Source: Schaedlerella glycyrrhizinilytica_A (GTDB lineage: Bacteria; Bacillota; Clostridia; Lachnospirales; Lachnospiraceae). From it: a stretch of 64,000 bases of DNA. The stretch's first letter is position 1; every line of letters begins with the position of its first letter. Shown here one piece after another: positions 51,968-61,342 of this stretch. The notes beneath the pieces were generated by a model. That model made no database searches and was not told where the DNA came from. It worked only from the letters and a program-made list of their open reading frames with translations. The position numbers and the translations under genes are program-made. The stretch is taken from the NCBI RefSeq assembly GCF_042852765.1, contig NZ_AP031414.1. One strand, given 5' to 3'.

Positions 51968-53155
51968 TTACAGTACGTCGATCCACTCAGCCATATTGTT
52001 CTTTTCAAAGATGAACGGTGCGCCTGCCAGAACTGCTGTACCGTCGCCACTCTGGTATGCTTCGTAAGTTTCTGCTTCGTAATCACGGAACGCATCCATT
52101 TCAAAGCTGCTTCCTACGGACCCGTCAAATCCATCATTTACTGCTGCATATGTTGCTGCTCCGGATACTGCTCCAAGATGGATAACATCCCACAGCATCA
52201 TGTATGGGCAAACATACTCGAATGCGTCGTCGTCAGCTTTTGTCGGCATGAAAGACTGCATCTCTGACGGAAGTCCAAGACCTGTCAGTTTGATCTCGCT
52301 GTTCGCGGATTTCAGAGCCTGTCCTGCTGCTGCGATACCTACGGTTGTAGGAGAAATGATACAGTCAACTGCGTTCTCTGCGATAAATGCCTGTGCCTGT
52401 GTTGTGGACTCTGTCAGGTCATCGTTACCATATTTCTTGTCAAGTTCCGGGCTTACTTTTCCTGCATAGAAATCTTTTGCAAGCTCTGTTTCCATCGCTG
52501 CGATCCAGGAGTTCTGAACCGGAGTATCAATGGATGCAGAAAGAACACCTAATTTGATCTCTTCTCCTGAGTATTTTCCGAGCTCTGTCTTTACAGTCTC
52601 TTCCATTTTTCCGTCACCAGGATAATCCACACCAAGTGTGATCAGTACAGCTGCCTGTACAAGGTAAGATCCGATATCCTGTGTCTCTGCCTGGTTTGTA
52701 TGGCATATACGGTATTCCGGATTTGCCTCGGAGTCTACGGATACGATCGGTATTCCTTTTTCCTGAGCTTTCTTGAACACTTCATCATAACCTGCGTCAC
52801 CGTTTGTGGAGATCGTGATGGATGCAACGTTCTGTGTGATCAGCTCATCCAGCATCTGAACCTGTGCCGCTACGGTTGTTTCAGCCGGGCTCTTATAAGC
52901 GGTCTTCTCGCCTTTTGCTTCCAGATACTCTGAAAATCCCTCGTACATCAGGTCTCCGAAAGAGTTACCTGTGGATTTGAACATAAATACATGTGTTCCC
53001 TCCAGAGATTCTTTTCCGCCGCCTGACTCAGCCGGTGCAGCCGCTTCGCCGCCCTCTGAGCCGCCTTCCGTTGACTTTGTTGTGCTGCATCCTGCCAATG
53101 AAGCGATCATCATTGCGCTCATTCCAAGTGCTACCAGACGTTTCCAGTTTTTCAT
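51968..53155 (-). CDS. Sugar ABC transporter substrate-binding lipoprotein
   Basis: 395-residue lipoprotein with signal and lipobox SLAGC, then a Gly/Ser/Glu linker. The binding fold follows: THVFMFKSTGNSFGDLMYEG, SPAETTVAAQVQMLDELITQ, SITISTNGDAGYDEVFKKAQ, PIVSVDSEANPEYRICHTNQ and YAAVNDGFDGSVGSSFEM. It resembles the RhaS/LsrB-like group. In this operon (ATPase - permease - permease - SBP - lyxK - ulaE) the likely ligand is a ketopentose, polyol or deoxy-sugar, but this is inference. Confidence 0.85.
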   Translation of the reverse strand: MKNWKRLVALGMSAMMIASLAGCSTTKSTEGGSEGGEAAAPAESGGGKESLEGTHVFMFKSTGNSFGDLMYEGFSEYLEAKGEKTAYKSPAETTVAAQVQMLDELITQNVASITISTNGDAGYDEVFKKAQEKGIPIVSVDSEANPEYRICHTNQAETQDIGSYLVQAAVLITLGVDYPGDGKMEETVKTELGKYSGEEIKLGVLSASIDTPVQNSWIAAMETELAKDFYAGKVSPELDKKYGNDDLTESTTQAQAFIAENAVDCIISPTTVGIAAAGQALKSANSEIKLTGLGLPSEMQSFMPTKADDDAFEYVCPYMMLWDVIHLGAVSGAATYAAVNDGFDGSVGSSFEMDAFRDYEAETYEAYQSGDGTAVLAGAPFIFEKNNMAEWIDVL

Positions 53156-53248
53156 AATTTTGTTCCTCCTTTTTTTAATATATAAACAGCCCTCTGCTGT
53201 CTATAAACTTATGAATGTGAAACGATACATGTAAAACTATGAATCAAA

Positions 53249-54520
53249 CTATTTTGCTGCAAATCGTTCTTTTGCTTTGCGTTCGTCCTCTTTTTGCTCT
53301 CTCAGCCAGTTTTCTGTCTGCTCTTTACATTTTTTCTGAAGTGCCGCGATCTTGTCTTCACATTTCTTGATCTTTGCACTCTTATCTGCGTCATTCATTG
53401 CAGAGTCTTTCTTCGTCTCATCGATCGTCGCTTTCAGCGCTTTTACTTCCGCTGCTGTTTTGATGTTCAGCGCTTCTACGTTCTTATTTCCTTTGTAAAC
53501 AAATTTCAGCTTCAGATTTGCGATCAGCTGTCTGTTCACATTCGGGATCAGGACTGCGATGATCAGGATAAATCCGGTTACGATCTTTCTCGTATTGGCA
53601 TCCACTTCCAAAAGACCAAGCGTATAAGTAAGGAACGCCATGATCAATGTTGCGATGATCGGTCCGTAAACCTTTCCTTTTCCGCCGTTTGTGGATACGC
53701 CGCCAAGTACGCAGATCGCGATCGCCGTCATCTCATATCCGGTACCCATTGTAGAAGATACGCTTCCTCCCATTCTTCCTACGAAGAAGATCGAAGCAAC
53801 TCCGCACATTACGCCCATCAGGACAAAAACGATCAGTTTTGTCTTCCTTACATCGATACCGGAATACTGTGCGCATGTCGCGTTGTTTCCGATAATGTAA
53901 AGCTTCCGTCCGAATCTGGATTTCTGAAGCAGGAATACGAAGACCGCTCCCATCAAAAGGAACAGGATCAGTGACAATGGGATTCCTGCGATATTTGTCC
54001 AAGCTACGGTTGTGTAAAAGCTCGGGAACTGTTTCAACACATTGACATCCAAGATGATCTTTACGATTCCTCTGAACAACATCGACGTCGCGATCGTAAC
54101 GATGACCGCCGGCATCTCCACATATGCTACGAAATATCCGTTAAACAGTCCGCAGAGCGCTCCTGCTGCGATTCCGACGATCACGCCTACAAACGCCGGC
54201 ATTCCCGCCTGACAGCAAAGCCCCGTTGCCATGGATGCAAAAATCATCGTAGATGCAACCGATACGTCGATATCACCGAGCATCAGGATCAGGATCATTC
54301 CGAGTACGAGCGGACATACATCCATACCGGACTGGATGATCGCCTGGATCGTTCCGGGTGAGAAATACAGGTTGGTCCTGCTGACCATCAATACAACGTT
54401 GATCAAAAATAAAATATAGATCAGCACCATTTCCCAGCTCACTAAAAACTTCGATAATTTGAATCCCTGTTTTACAGATAAGTCTCTTACAGGTACATTT
54501 GTATTCTTTTCTCCACTCAT
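53249..54520 (-). CDS. Sugar ABC transporter permease with coiled-coil tail
   Basis: 423 residues. The first ~335 are a normal RbsC-type permease: MVLIYILFLINVVLMVSRTN, LVLGMILILMLGDIDVSVAS, RFGRKLYIIGNNATCAQYSG and MTAIAICVLGGVSTNGGKGK. A ~85-residue cytoplasmic tail follows, rich in Lys, Glu and Ala (VEALNIKTAAEVKALKATID; CEDKIAALQKKCKEQTENWL), predicted to be a coiled coil. RbsC proteins normally end soon after the last helix. It starts within the stop of the upstream permease (1-nt overlap). Confidence 0.88.
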   Translation of the reverse strand: MSGEKNTNVPVRDLSVKQGFKLSKFLVSWEMVLIYILFLINVVLMVSRTNLYFSPGTIQAIIQSGMDVCPLVLGMILILMLGDIDVSVASTMIFASMATGLCCQAGMPAFVGVIVGIAAGALCGLFNGYFVAYVEMPAVIVTIATSMLFRGIVKIILDVNVLKQFPSFYTTVAWTNIAGIPLSLILFLLMGAVFVFLLQKSRFGRKLYIIGNNATCAQYSGIDVRKTKLIVFVLMGVMCGVASIFFVGRMGGSVSSTMGTGYEMTAIAICVLGGVSTNGGKGKVYGPIIATLIMAFLTYTLGLLEVDANTRKIVTGFILIIAVLIPNVNRQLIANLKLKFVYKGNKNVEALNIKTAAEVKALKATIDETKKDSAMNDADKSAKIKKCEDKIAALQKKCKEQTENWLREQKEDERKAKERFAAK

Positions 54521-55524
54521 CAGATCAAAGCACTCCTTTCTTTCAGAGCTCTCTTTTCAGCAGAGCGTTCCGTGAATTTATTCAAGGCAACCGCTGCGAT
54601 GATGATCGCTCCCTGGATTGCATCCGACCATACACTCAATCCCGGAAGAAGACTGATAAAGTAAGTGATGACCGACATCATCAAAAATCCGATGATCACG
54701 CCGTCTACTTTTCCCTTTCCTCCTACGATACTGACTCCGCCGAGGATACAGATCGCGATCGCCGTCATTTCATATGCGTCGCCGATCATATAACTGCAGG
54801 TCGCATAGTTCGCTGTATAGAGCATTCCGGACAGACCTGCGAGCATTCCGCAAAGGGTCATCGCCAGAAATACAACTCTCGGCTGTTTGATACCGGCAAC
54901 CTGCGCGGACTCCTGATTGGTACCGATCGCGTAGATCCGTCGTCCTTTCGATGTATATCCGAGGAACAGGATCGCCAATATGAATACAATGATCAGAATC
55001 CATAAGATCGATGGAATCCCGAGGATCTTCTTTGTCGCAAATGCCATATACCCCTCTGTAAACTGATGCGGGAACCACCATTCTCCGCCGCTGAATAAGA
55101 AAGAAAAGCCACGGAAAATATACATCGTACCAAGTGTAGCGATCATCGGGACCATCTTGAAATATCCGACGAGCAGTCCGTTAAATGCACCGCAGAGCGC
55201 TCCGATCACCAAGGAAAGTAAAAGCCACACGATCCCCGGAACTCCCGGGTTCTCTGCCATCAGCCGGCAGCAGATCACTCCGGTCAGCGACAACGTCGCG
55301 CCGATGGAAATGTCGATACCCGCAGTGATGATGACCATCATCTCGCCGATCGCAAGCAATCCGTATACCGCATTATTCTGAAGCATGTTCAGAATGGAAT
55401 TCAGAGAATACATCGACGGAGTGATGATCGCCGCTACGATCAGAAGAACGATCAATCCAAGTACCAGACCGAAGTTTCTGCTTTCTGTTATTTTAGAAAG
55501 TGTTGATTTGTTATTCGTTCTCAT
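54520..55524 (-). CDS. Sugar ABC transporter permease
   Basis: 334 residues, RbsC-type: LVLGLIVLLIVAAIITPSMY, AIGEMMVIITAGIDISIGAT, LGYTSKGRRIYAIGTNQESA and MTAIAICILGGVSIVGGKGK. It overlaps the next permease by 1 nt (TGATG) and its own start overlaps the ATPase stop by 4 nt (ATGA), so all three are co-translated. Two distinct permeases imply a heterodimeric channel, as in rhamnose and AI-2 importers. Confidence 0.92.
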   Translation of the reverse strand: MRTNNKSTLSKITESRNFGLVLGLIVLLIVAAIITPSMYSLNSILNMLQNNAVYGLLAIGEMMVIITAGIDISIGATLSLTGVICCRLMAENPGVPGIVWLLLSLVIGALCGAFNGLLVGYFKMVPMIATLGTMYIFRGFSFLFSGGEWWFPHQFTEGYMAFATKKILGIPSILWILIIVFILAILFLGYTSKGRRIYAIGTNQESAQVAGIKQPRVVFLAMTLCGMLAGLSGMLYTANYATCSYMIGDAYEMTAIAICILGGVSIVGGKGKVDGVIIGFLMMSVITYFISLLPGLSVWSDAIQGAIIIAAVALNKFTERSAEKRALKERSALI

Positions 55525-57032
55525 GACTCGCTTTCCCTCCCATCTTCTTGTTTTAAGGAAGCTTCGAGGATCATCTCCTGTGTTGTGCCTTCCGTATCAA
55601 ACTGCCCCGCCACACGTCCGTTTCTCATAACAACGATCCGGTCCGCCATACCAAGCACCTCCGGCATCTCGGAAGATACCATGATGATCGCATATCCGTT
55701 TGCGGTCAGTTCATTCATGATTTCATAGATCGAATATTTTGCGCCGACGTCAATACCTTTGGTAGGCTCGTCCAGGATCAATACTTTCAGGTCGCAGTTC
55801 AGAAGCTTCGCAAATACGACTTTCTGCTGATTTCCTCCGGACAGTGATGATGGCGGAGCGCTGATGTCTTTCGCTTTCAACTGGATCTTCTGGCAAAGTT
55901 CGATCGCTTTTGCCTCTTCCGCACTCTCATCCAGCTTACCTGCTTTGATGAATTTGCTCATATCGGCAGAAGTTACATTCTGATAGATCGGCAGTTCATT
56001 GATCAGTCCCTGTGTCTGACGGTCTTCCGGAAGCAGTCCGATTCCAAGCTTCAGCGCGTCGATCGGGCTCTTGATCTTCACTTCTTTTCCCTCAAGCTCG
56101 ATGGAACCGGAATCCGGCGTCATGATACCGAAAATATTCTGACATACTTCGGTACGACCTGCGCCGACCAGTCCGGTCAAGGCAAGGATCTCGCCTTTTC
56201 TTACATCAAAAGATACATCTTTAAAATATCCTTCTTTGGAAATATTGTTGACTTTCATCACAACATCACCGATCTTTGCATGTTTCGGCGGATACATCTG
56301 CGTCAGTTCACGACCTACCATCTCGCCGATCAGCTTCTGATTGGAGATCTTATCTACGTCCCAGCATCCTATGTACTGTGAATCACGGAACACCGTAACC
56401 CTTGTTGCCAGACGATACATATCCTCAAATTTATGTGTGATAAAGATAATCGATACGCCCTCGTCTCTCAGCCGTTCCGCGATCTGATACAACTCTTCGC
56501 ATTCTCTTCTGGAAAGCGATGCTGTCGGCTCATCCATGATCAGGATCCTTGCATCTCTCGAAAGCGCCTTTGCGATCTCTACAAGCTGCTGCTGTGCAAC
56601 GGAAAGTGTACTCATCGGTTTGGAAACATCGATATTTTTACTCAGCGGCTCGATCAATTCTTTCGCACGCTTTGTCATCAGCTTCCAATTATAGATGCCA
56701 AGCTTGTTCTTGATCTCCTGTCCCATGAAAATATTTTCTGTCACGGAAAGATCCGGAAATGCAGTAACGTGCTGGTAAATTGCCGCAATACCAAGTTTCG
56801 CTGAATCTTCTGTGGAGCGAAGTGTGATCTTTTCTCCCTCCAGCAGCATCAATCCGCTGTCCGGCTGGTGTACTCCTGTGATCACTTTAATGAATGTAGA
56901 TTTTCCGGCGCCGTTCTCACCCATCAGAGCGTGGATCTCGCCTTGCTTCAACTGAAAATGTACACCGTTCAATGCGGTAACTCCGCCGAACGTTTTTACG
57001 ACATCTTTCAGTTCCAAGATATACTCACTCAT
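55521..57032 (-). CDS. Sugar ABC transporter ATPase, double domain
   Basis: 503 residues with two ABC domains. Domain 1: GENGAGKST, LSVAQQQLVEIAKAL, ILIMDEPTASLS. Domain 2: degenerate GLVGAGRTEVCQNIFG, LSGGNQQKVVFAKLL, VLILDEPTKGIDVGA. It is the first gene of the importer operon. The divergent upstream region leads to an AraC regulator. The stop overlaps the first permease start by 4 nt. Confidence 0.93.
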   Translation of the reverse strand: MSEYILELKDVVKTFGGVTALNGVHFQLKQGEIHALMGENGAGKSTFIKVITGVHQPDSGLMLLEGEKITLRSTEDSAKLGIAAIYQHVTAFPDLSVTENIFMGQEIKNKLGIYNWKLMTKRAKELIEPLSKNIDVSKPMSTLSVAQQQLVEIAKALSRDARILIMDEPTASLSRRECEELYQIAERLRDEGVSIIFITHKFEDMYRLATRVTVFRDSQYIGCWDVDKISNQKLIGEMVGRELTQMYPPKHAKIGDVVMKVNNISKEGYFKDVSFDVRKGEILALTGLVGAGRTEVCQNIFGIMTPDSGSIELEGKEVKIKSPIDALKLGIGLLPEDRQTQGLINELPIYQNVTSADMSKFIKAGKLDESAEEAKAIELCQKIQLKAKDISAPPSSLSGGNQQKVVFAKLLNCDLKVLILDEPTKGIDVGAKYSIYEIMNELTANGYAIIMVSSEMPEVLGMADRIVVMRNGRVAGQFDTEGTTQEMILEASLKQEDGRESES

Positions 57033-57425
57033 CTTTGTCGTTTCCCCTTTCTCCTTTTTTCCTTTTCCTCATCCATCTGCTCCGGCGATGCGGTCTATAT
57101 TCGACTCCCCCGACCAACGCCGCCATGTACCGATGAACTGAATTGGCTTGTCTGTGCCTCTACTATCATGCTTTTTCTTTGATTATTCAATATCAAAAAT
57201 TGTTATTTCATTATCCATTCTTGTTATTTTATCATTTTTGCACTGTTTTTGTTCATTTTTTAACTTTTCTTCGTTATTTTTGTTTTGATTTCACAAAAAT
57301 CATCGTTTTTTTGTTTCGTGAAATTTTACAGTACATTTTCTATTTGATTTTTCTGTTTGTTCATATTACACTATATGAGATACAAGTTATATCATTTGAA
57401 TACACCCATAGAGGAGGTTCTTCTT
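57033..57425. other. AT-rich divergent regulatory region
   Basis: A gene-free stretch between the ABC ATPase (minus) and the AraC gene (plus). It is strongly T/A-rich with several TTTTTT tracts and no hairpin with a long stem. A possible plus-strand promoter is TTGATT, 17 nt, TACACT, near 57350-57375. No RNA gene is visible. Confidence 0.4.
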
Positions 57426-58298
57426 ATGCCGTCTCCAAAACGATTTTTCCCACTGGAATATGACAGCTTCCGTCTCCCCGGTAATCCACTCGCCGAATCT
57501 TTTCCTTTTGTGATCCGGGAATGTGGTTACTGCCAGGAGCGGAAGCTGGTCCTTGGAACAACAAACAATTTTAATCAGTATCTTCTTCTTTATTCTCTGG
57601 AGGGGACAGTCCGTTACAGCAAAAATAAAAATACGCAGTATATCCAGCCCCATACGGTTGTGACGACAGCATGCAATACAACTTTGACATTTACCCGTGT
57701 CACAAAAGAATGGAAATTTTATTATTTCATCATCGACGGAAGCCATGCCAAGCTCTTTTATAATATGATCCGCACACAGAACAATTTGATTTTGAGCAAT
57801 CCTTTTTCTGCGGTTCTGGACGCTTTCATCGAGTTATATAATATTACCTCCAATATCGGTTCCGAAGAAAAAAGCGGCGCTTGGAACTATATGCACATCA
57901 ACCAGCAGCTGCAGACCATTTTCACGGCGCTCTACGATATTTCCTACGATATTGCCGAGATCAAGGAGCTGACTCCGGCGCAGGAGACATCCGTGAATAC
58001 CGCGCTGAAATATATTTCCGAGAATTATAAGGAAGATCTCTCGATCGACGCGATCTGTAATAAGATCGGTTTTTCCAAATATTATTTCTGCAAACTGTTC
58101 AAGCAGCAGATGGGAGTGACGATCCACCAATATGTCAACGACTTTCGGATCAACAAAGCGAAAGAATTGCTCGCCTATACAAAATTATCCGTCAATTCAA
58201 TTTCTTCCAATGTCGGCTTCAAATCCACACTCACATTTCTGCGCGCTTTTGAACGATCCGTCCATATGACGCCGAGCGAGTACCGCGACTATTATTGA
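57426..58298 (+). CDS. AraC-family transcriptional regulator
   Basis: 290 residues from the ATG at 57426, with GAGGAGG eight bases upstream; the Met at 57357 lacks a ribosome binding site. The N-terminus is a beta-rich ligand domain (FNQYLLLYSLEGTVRYSKNK; YIQPHTVVTTACNTTLTF). The C-terminal DNA-binding domain reads LSIDAICNKIGFSKYYFCKL and LSVNSISSNVGFKSTLTFLR, ending MTPSEYRDYY. It is divergent from the ABC importer operon and is the likely activator of the import, lyxK and ulaE genes. It ends one base before the convergent SDR gene. Confidence 0.88.
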   Translation: MPSPKRFFPLEYDSFRLPGNPLAESFPFVIRECGYCQERKLVLGTTNNFNQYLLLYSLEGTVRYSKNKNTQYIQPHTVVTTACNTTLTFTRVTKEWKFYYFIIDGSHAKLFYNMIRTQNNLILSNPFSAVLDAFIELYNITSNIGSEEKSGAWNYMHINQQLQTIFTALYDISYDIAEIKELTPAQETSVNTALKYISENYKEDLSIDAICNKIGFSKYYFCKLFKQQMGVTIHQYVNDFRINKAKELLAYTKLSVNSISSNVGFKSTLTFLRAFERSVHMTPSEYRDYY

Positions 58299-59096
58299 TC
58301 ATCTGCGTTCTTTGCGCTCTGACAGATCTCCGAAGACCGGAGTTGCCAGACCAAAACCGCCGGATACCGTCAATATCTGTCCGGTCGTAAATGCGGACTC
58401 GTCACTTGCAAAATATACGACTGCCGCCGCGATCTCTTCCGGCTGTCCCATCCTTCTGATCGGCGTATGTCTCAGGAAAAACTCTTTAAAATCCTCCGAC
58501 AGATTATTCTGCACCGCATCCGTCGCCGTCATCCCCGGCAGCACTGCATTGCAGCGAATATTATGTCTCGCTTCCTGTACTGCGATCAATTTGGTCAGAT
58601 AGTTGATCGCAGCTTTACTTGTTCCGTATGCTACCTGTGAAATATCCGGAGTCTGACCGCCAATAGAAGAAATGTTGATAATACTTCCCCCACCGTTCTT
58701 CTCCATATGCTTCACCGCAGCCTGACTTGCCAGATAAACGCTCTTCAAATTGATATTTACTGTATTTAAAAATACATCGACATCTGTATGTGCAAAATCC
58801 AGATCCTGTTTCGGATCAGATGTTCCGAAATTATTTACCAATACGTCGATACGTCCTTCTTTTTCGACAACTTCTTCGATCATCGCCGCATAGCTTTCAT
58901 CTTCCGTCGCATCATTATAAACCCAACGCACCTTTTTCCCTTCTGCATTCAACTGATCCGCTATCTCTTTTGCACGTTCCAAATTACGTGCTCCCATATA
59001 CACAATCGCACCTTCCGCAGCGCATGCCTTTACAATCGCAAGTCCTATTCCTCTTGTGGATGCTGTTACAACAACAACTTTTCCTTTTAATCTCAT
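58299..59096 (-). CDS. SDR-family short-chain dehydrogenase
   Basis: 265-residue NAD(P)-dependent oxidoreductase. The cofactor loop is TASTRGIGLAIVKACAAEG, the NNFG motif is VNNFGTSDPK, and the catalytic residues lie in IINISSIGGQ (Ser) and AYGTSKAAINYL (Tyr-x-x-x-Lys). A fully normal classical SDR. Beside L-xylulokinase and an epimerase it may oxidise a sugar alcohol to L-xylulose or reduce it; the substrate cannot be read from sequence. It is convergent with the araC gene (adjacent stops, no gap). Confidence 0.85.
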   Translation of the reverse strand: MRLKGKVVVVTASTRGIGLAIVKACAAEGAIVYMGARNLERAKEIADQLNAEGKKVRWVYNDATEDESYAAMIEEVVEKEGRIDVLVNNFGTSDPKQDLDFAHTDVDVFLNTVNINLKSVYLASQAAVKHMEKNGGGSIINISSIGGQTPDISQVAYGTSKAAINYLTKLIAVQEARHNIRCNAVLPGMTATDAVQNNLSEDFKEFFLRHTPIRRMGQPEEIAAAVVYFASDESAFTTGQILTVSGGFGLATPVFGDLSERKERR

Positions 59097-59220
59097 AATC
59101 CGATTCTCCTTTCACATAGATAATGAATCTATTATAGTACATTTCCATTTATTATTTACATATTTTTGCTGAAAAAACAATACCAAAAGCGAGCCTTTCA
59201 ATACACATGAAATCAAAAAA

Positions 59221-59269
59221 CTCCCACAGGATTTCAGCGTGAATAAATCAGTGCTGTTTCCTGTGGGAG
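59221..59269 (-). terminator. Terminator of the alcohol dehydrogenase gene
   Basis: CTCCCACAGGA (59221-59231) pairs perfectly with TCCTGTGGGAG (59259-59269). On the minus strand it is followed by TTTTTTGATT. It lies 28 nt past the stop of the gene at 59297. Confidence 0.85.
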
Positions 59270-59296
59270 AGAAATGCTCTTTCTTTTATGTAATTA

Positions 59297-60442
59297 TTAC
59301 CACAACTTCTCGTAGATCTTTACGACATCTGCTTTACGCGGCACACGCGGGTTTGTTTCCGTACATCCGTCTGCCAGCGCAGCATCCGCCATACGATCGA
59401 TCGCCGCAAAATATTCTTCTTTTGTGATTTTTCCCATCTGTGAGATCGACAGCGGGATATCCATTTCTTTGAGCATGAACTGTACCCAGTTTACAAGGGA
59501 ACGAACCGTCATGATCTCGTTGTAACTGCTCAGCCCCAAAATCTGTGCTACTGTCGCATACCGTTTTACTGCCGGAAGATATTCTGCCCGGCTCTTGCTG
59601 TGCTTATTGATGTCACTGTTGAACTCGATAATGTGCGGAAGAAGCATCGCGTTTGCTCTGCCGTGCGGGATATGGAATGTCGCGCCAAGCTGATGTGCCA
59701 TTCCATGGTTGAGTCCCAGTGATGCGGAGTTGAACGCCAGCCCCGCCAGACAGGATGCGGAATGCATCTTCTGTCTTGCATGGCTGTCATTGCCGTCCAG
59801 ATAAGCACGAAGCAGGAATACCCCGCAGATCTCGATCGCTTTTTCTGCCAACGCCGTTGAAAAATCGTTACGATTGATACTTACGCACGCTTCCAACGCA
59901 TGTGTAAATACATCCATTCCAGTGTCCGCTGTGATCGCCGGAGGAACACTTTTTACAAGTTCCGCATCCAGGATTGCCTCGTCCGGCGTCAGGCTTCTGG
60001 AAACAAGCGGATATTTCACCTGCTCTTTCGGGTCTGTCACAACCGCAAAGGATGTGACTTCCGATCCGGTTCCGCTTGTTGTAGGAATCGCGATCAATCC
60101 GACATCTCCATAATTATTGACACGAAGTGCAAATTCACGGATGGATTTGGAAGAATCAATCGCCGATCCGCCGCCGACTGCAACGATCGCATCCGGTTTA
60201 TACGCCAGCATCTTATCCACCCCGAGAGAGATCTTCTCGATCGGCGGATCCGGCACAACGTCTTTAAAGACTTCAAACTGTTTTCCGCCTTTTTTCAGCG
60301 GATCTGTCACAAGACTGAACATACTGCTCTCCGCCATGAACGGATCCGTGATCAAAAGGATTCTCTCATATGGAATCTCCGCCAGACGATCCAGCGCCTG
60401 ATCTCCAAAATATATTTTTGTTTTAATATCAAAGCTATTCAT
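59297..60442 (-). CDS. pduQ: Iron-containing alcohol dehydrogenase, PduQ-like
   Basis: 381-residue group-III (Fe2+) alcohol dehydrogenase. The cofactor region is PDAIVAVGGGSAIDSSKSIR. The metal ligands are visible in ADTGMDVFTHALEACVSINR (Asp, His), NHGMAHQLGATFHIPHGRAN (two His). The N-terminus MNSFDIKTKIYFGDQALDRL is typical of propanol dehydrogenases in BMC loci, so PduQ (propionaldehyde to 1-propanol) is favoured, with FucO (lactaldehyde reductase) as the alternative. It is 12 nt downstream of a DeoR gene and close to the pdu genes. Confidence 0.8.
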   Translation of the reverse strand: MNSFDIKTKIYFGDQALDRLAEIPYERILLITDPFMAESSMFSLVTDPLKKGGKQFEVFKDVVPDPPIEKISLGVDKMLAYKPDAIVAVGGGSAIDSSKSIREFALRVNNYGDVGLIAIPTTSGTGSEVTSFAVVTDPKEQVKYPLVSRSLTPDEAILDAELVKSVPPAITADTGMDVFTHALEACVSINRNDFSTALAEKAIEICGVFLLRAYLDGNDSHARQKMHSASCLAGLAFNSASLGLNHGMAHQLGATFHIPHGRANAMLLPHIIEFNSDINKHSKSRAEYLPAVKRYATVAQILGLSSYNEIMTVRSLVNWVQFMLKEMDIPLSISQMGKITKEEYFAAIDRMADAALADGCTETNPRVPRKADVVKIYEKLW

Positions 60443-60454
60443 TATTTTTGTCCT

Positions 60455-61219
60455 CTATCTGGGATAAACGCATTCTATCCCGGCTTCCTCAAATGCCTGA
60501 AGCCATCTCCGGTCCGGTTCTTCGTCCGTGACAACGGTTGTGATATCGTCCAGCGCACCGATCGCCGTAAATGCCGTTTTATCAAACTTGCTTTTGTCCA
60601 CTGCAAGAATCTTCTTTCCTGCTGCGCCCAGCATCGTTATCTTATTGTTCGCATGAAGTTCATCAGAATCTGTGATCCCACTTTCCAGATCAAATCCTTT
60701 ACAGGAAATGACCGCCTTATCTACATGATAAGATTTCAGCATCTTGTCTGTCTGCGGACCTACCAGCGCGAACGATCCCTCTCTGGAGAGTCCGCCTGTG
60801 GAAAGTACTTTCCACTCCGGCATATCCATGAGTTCCACAATGATCTCTATGGAATTGGTGATCACCGTCAGATTCTTTTTCTCTTTCAATGCTTTGGCGA
60901 TGTATACAGCGGTAGAACTCGCATCCAACATCAGGCTTTCTCCGTCTTTGACCATTGCCGCGATCTGTTCCGCGATCTTCTGTTTGCCGATCACATTGTA
61001 GTTCTTTCTTATATTAAAAGGAACTTCCAGATTGGCATTCTCATTGATCACTGCTCCGCCGTAACTTTTGATCGCTACGCCCTCATTGACAAGTTTCTCC
61101 AGATCCCGGCGTATAGTCTCTTCCGATACATCGTAAAGCTGGCTGAGTTCACTCACTACTACCCGCCGTTCAGCCTGCAGCTTCATCAATATCTCATTTC
61201 TTCTTTCGATGGCAAGCAT
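60455..61219 (-). CDS. DeoR-family transcriptional regulator
   Basis: 254 residues. The N-terminal winged helix reads ILMKLQAERRVVVSELSQLY and DVSEETIRRDLEKLVNEGVA. The C-terminal DeoR sensor has YNVIGKQKIAEQIAAMVKDG, LMLDASSTAVYIAKALKEKK, VISCKGFDLESGITDSDELH and ILAVDKSKFDKTAFTAIGAL. It probably controls the adjacent propanediol/BMC genes in response to a phosphosugar or aldehyde intermediate. The 88-nt repeat C4 and a hairpin lie between it and pduT. The alcohol dehydrogenase gene follows after 12 nt. Confidence 0.88.
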   Translation of the reverse strand: MLAIERRNEILMKLQAERRVVVSELSQLYDVSEETIRRDLEKLVNEGVAIKSYGGAVINENANLEVPFNIRKNYNVIGKQKIAEQIAAMVKDGESLMLDASSTAVYIAKALKEKKNLTVITNSIEIIVELMDMPEWKVLSTGGLSREGSFALVGPQTDKMLKSYHVDKAVISCKGFDLESGITDSDELHANNKITMLGAAGKKILAVDKSKFDKTAFTAIGALDDITTVVTDEEPDRRWLQAFEEAGIECVYPR

Positions 61220-61249
61220 TGCATCGCCTCCCGGTTTTCATTTTATATA

Positions 61250-61337
61250 ATCACCGGAAGTGCCAAAAGGCACATTCCGGGATTGGACGCAGTCGCCAAG
61301 GTCTCGGGCAAGCCCGGACTTTGGCTCGTCGCCTATA
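61250..61337 (-). repeat. 88-nt two-hairpin repeat, copy C4 (inverted)
   Basis: The complement reads TATAGGCGACGAGCC to CTTCCGGTGAT, identical in length to the other copies. It carries a GCGTCC variant between the hairpins where the others have GCTTAC or ACTTAC. It lies 31 nt upstream of the DeoR start and just after a hairpin (61343-61377) on its own strand. Confidence 0.9.
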
Positions 61338-61342
61338 CAAGG

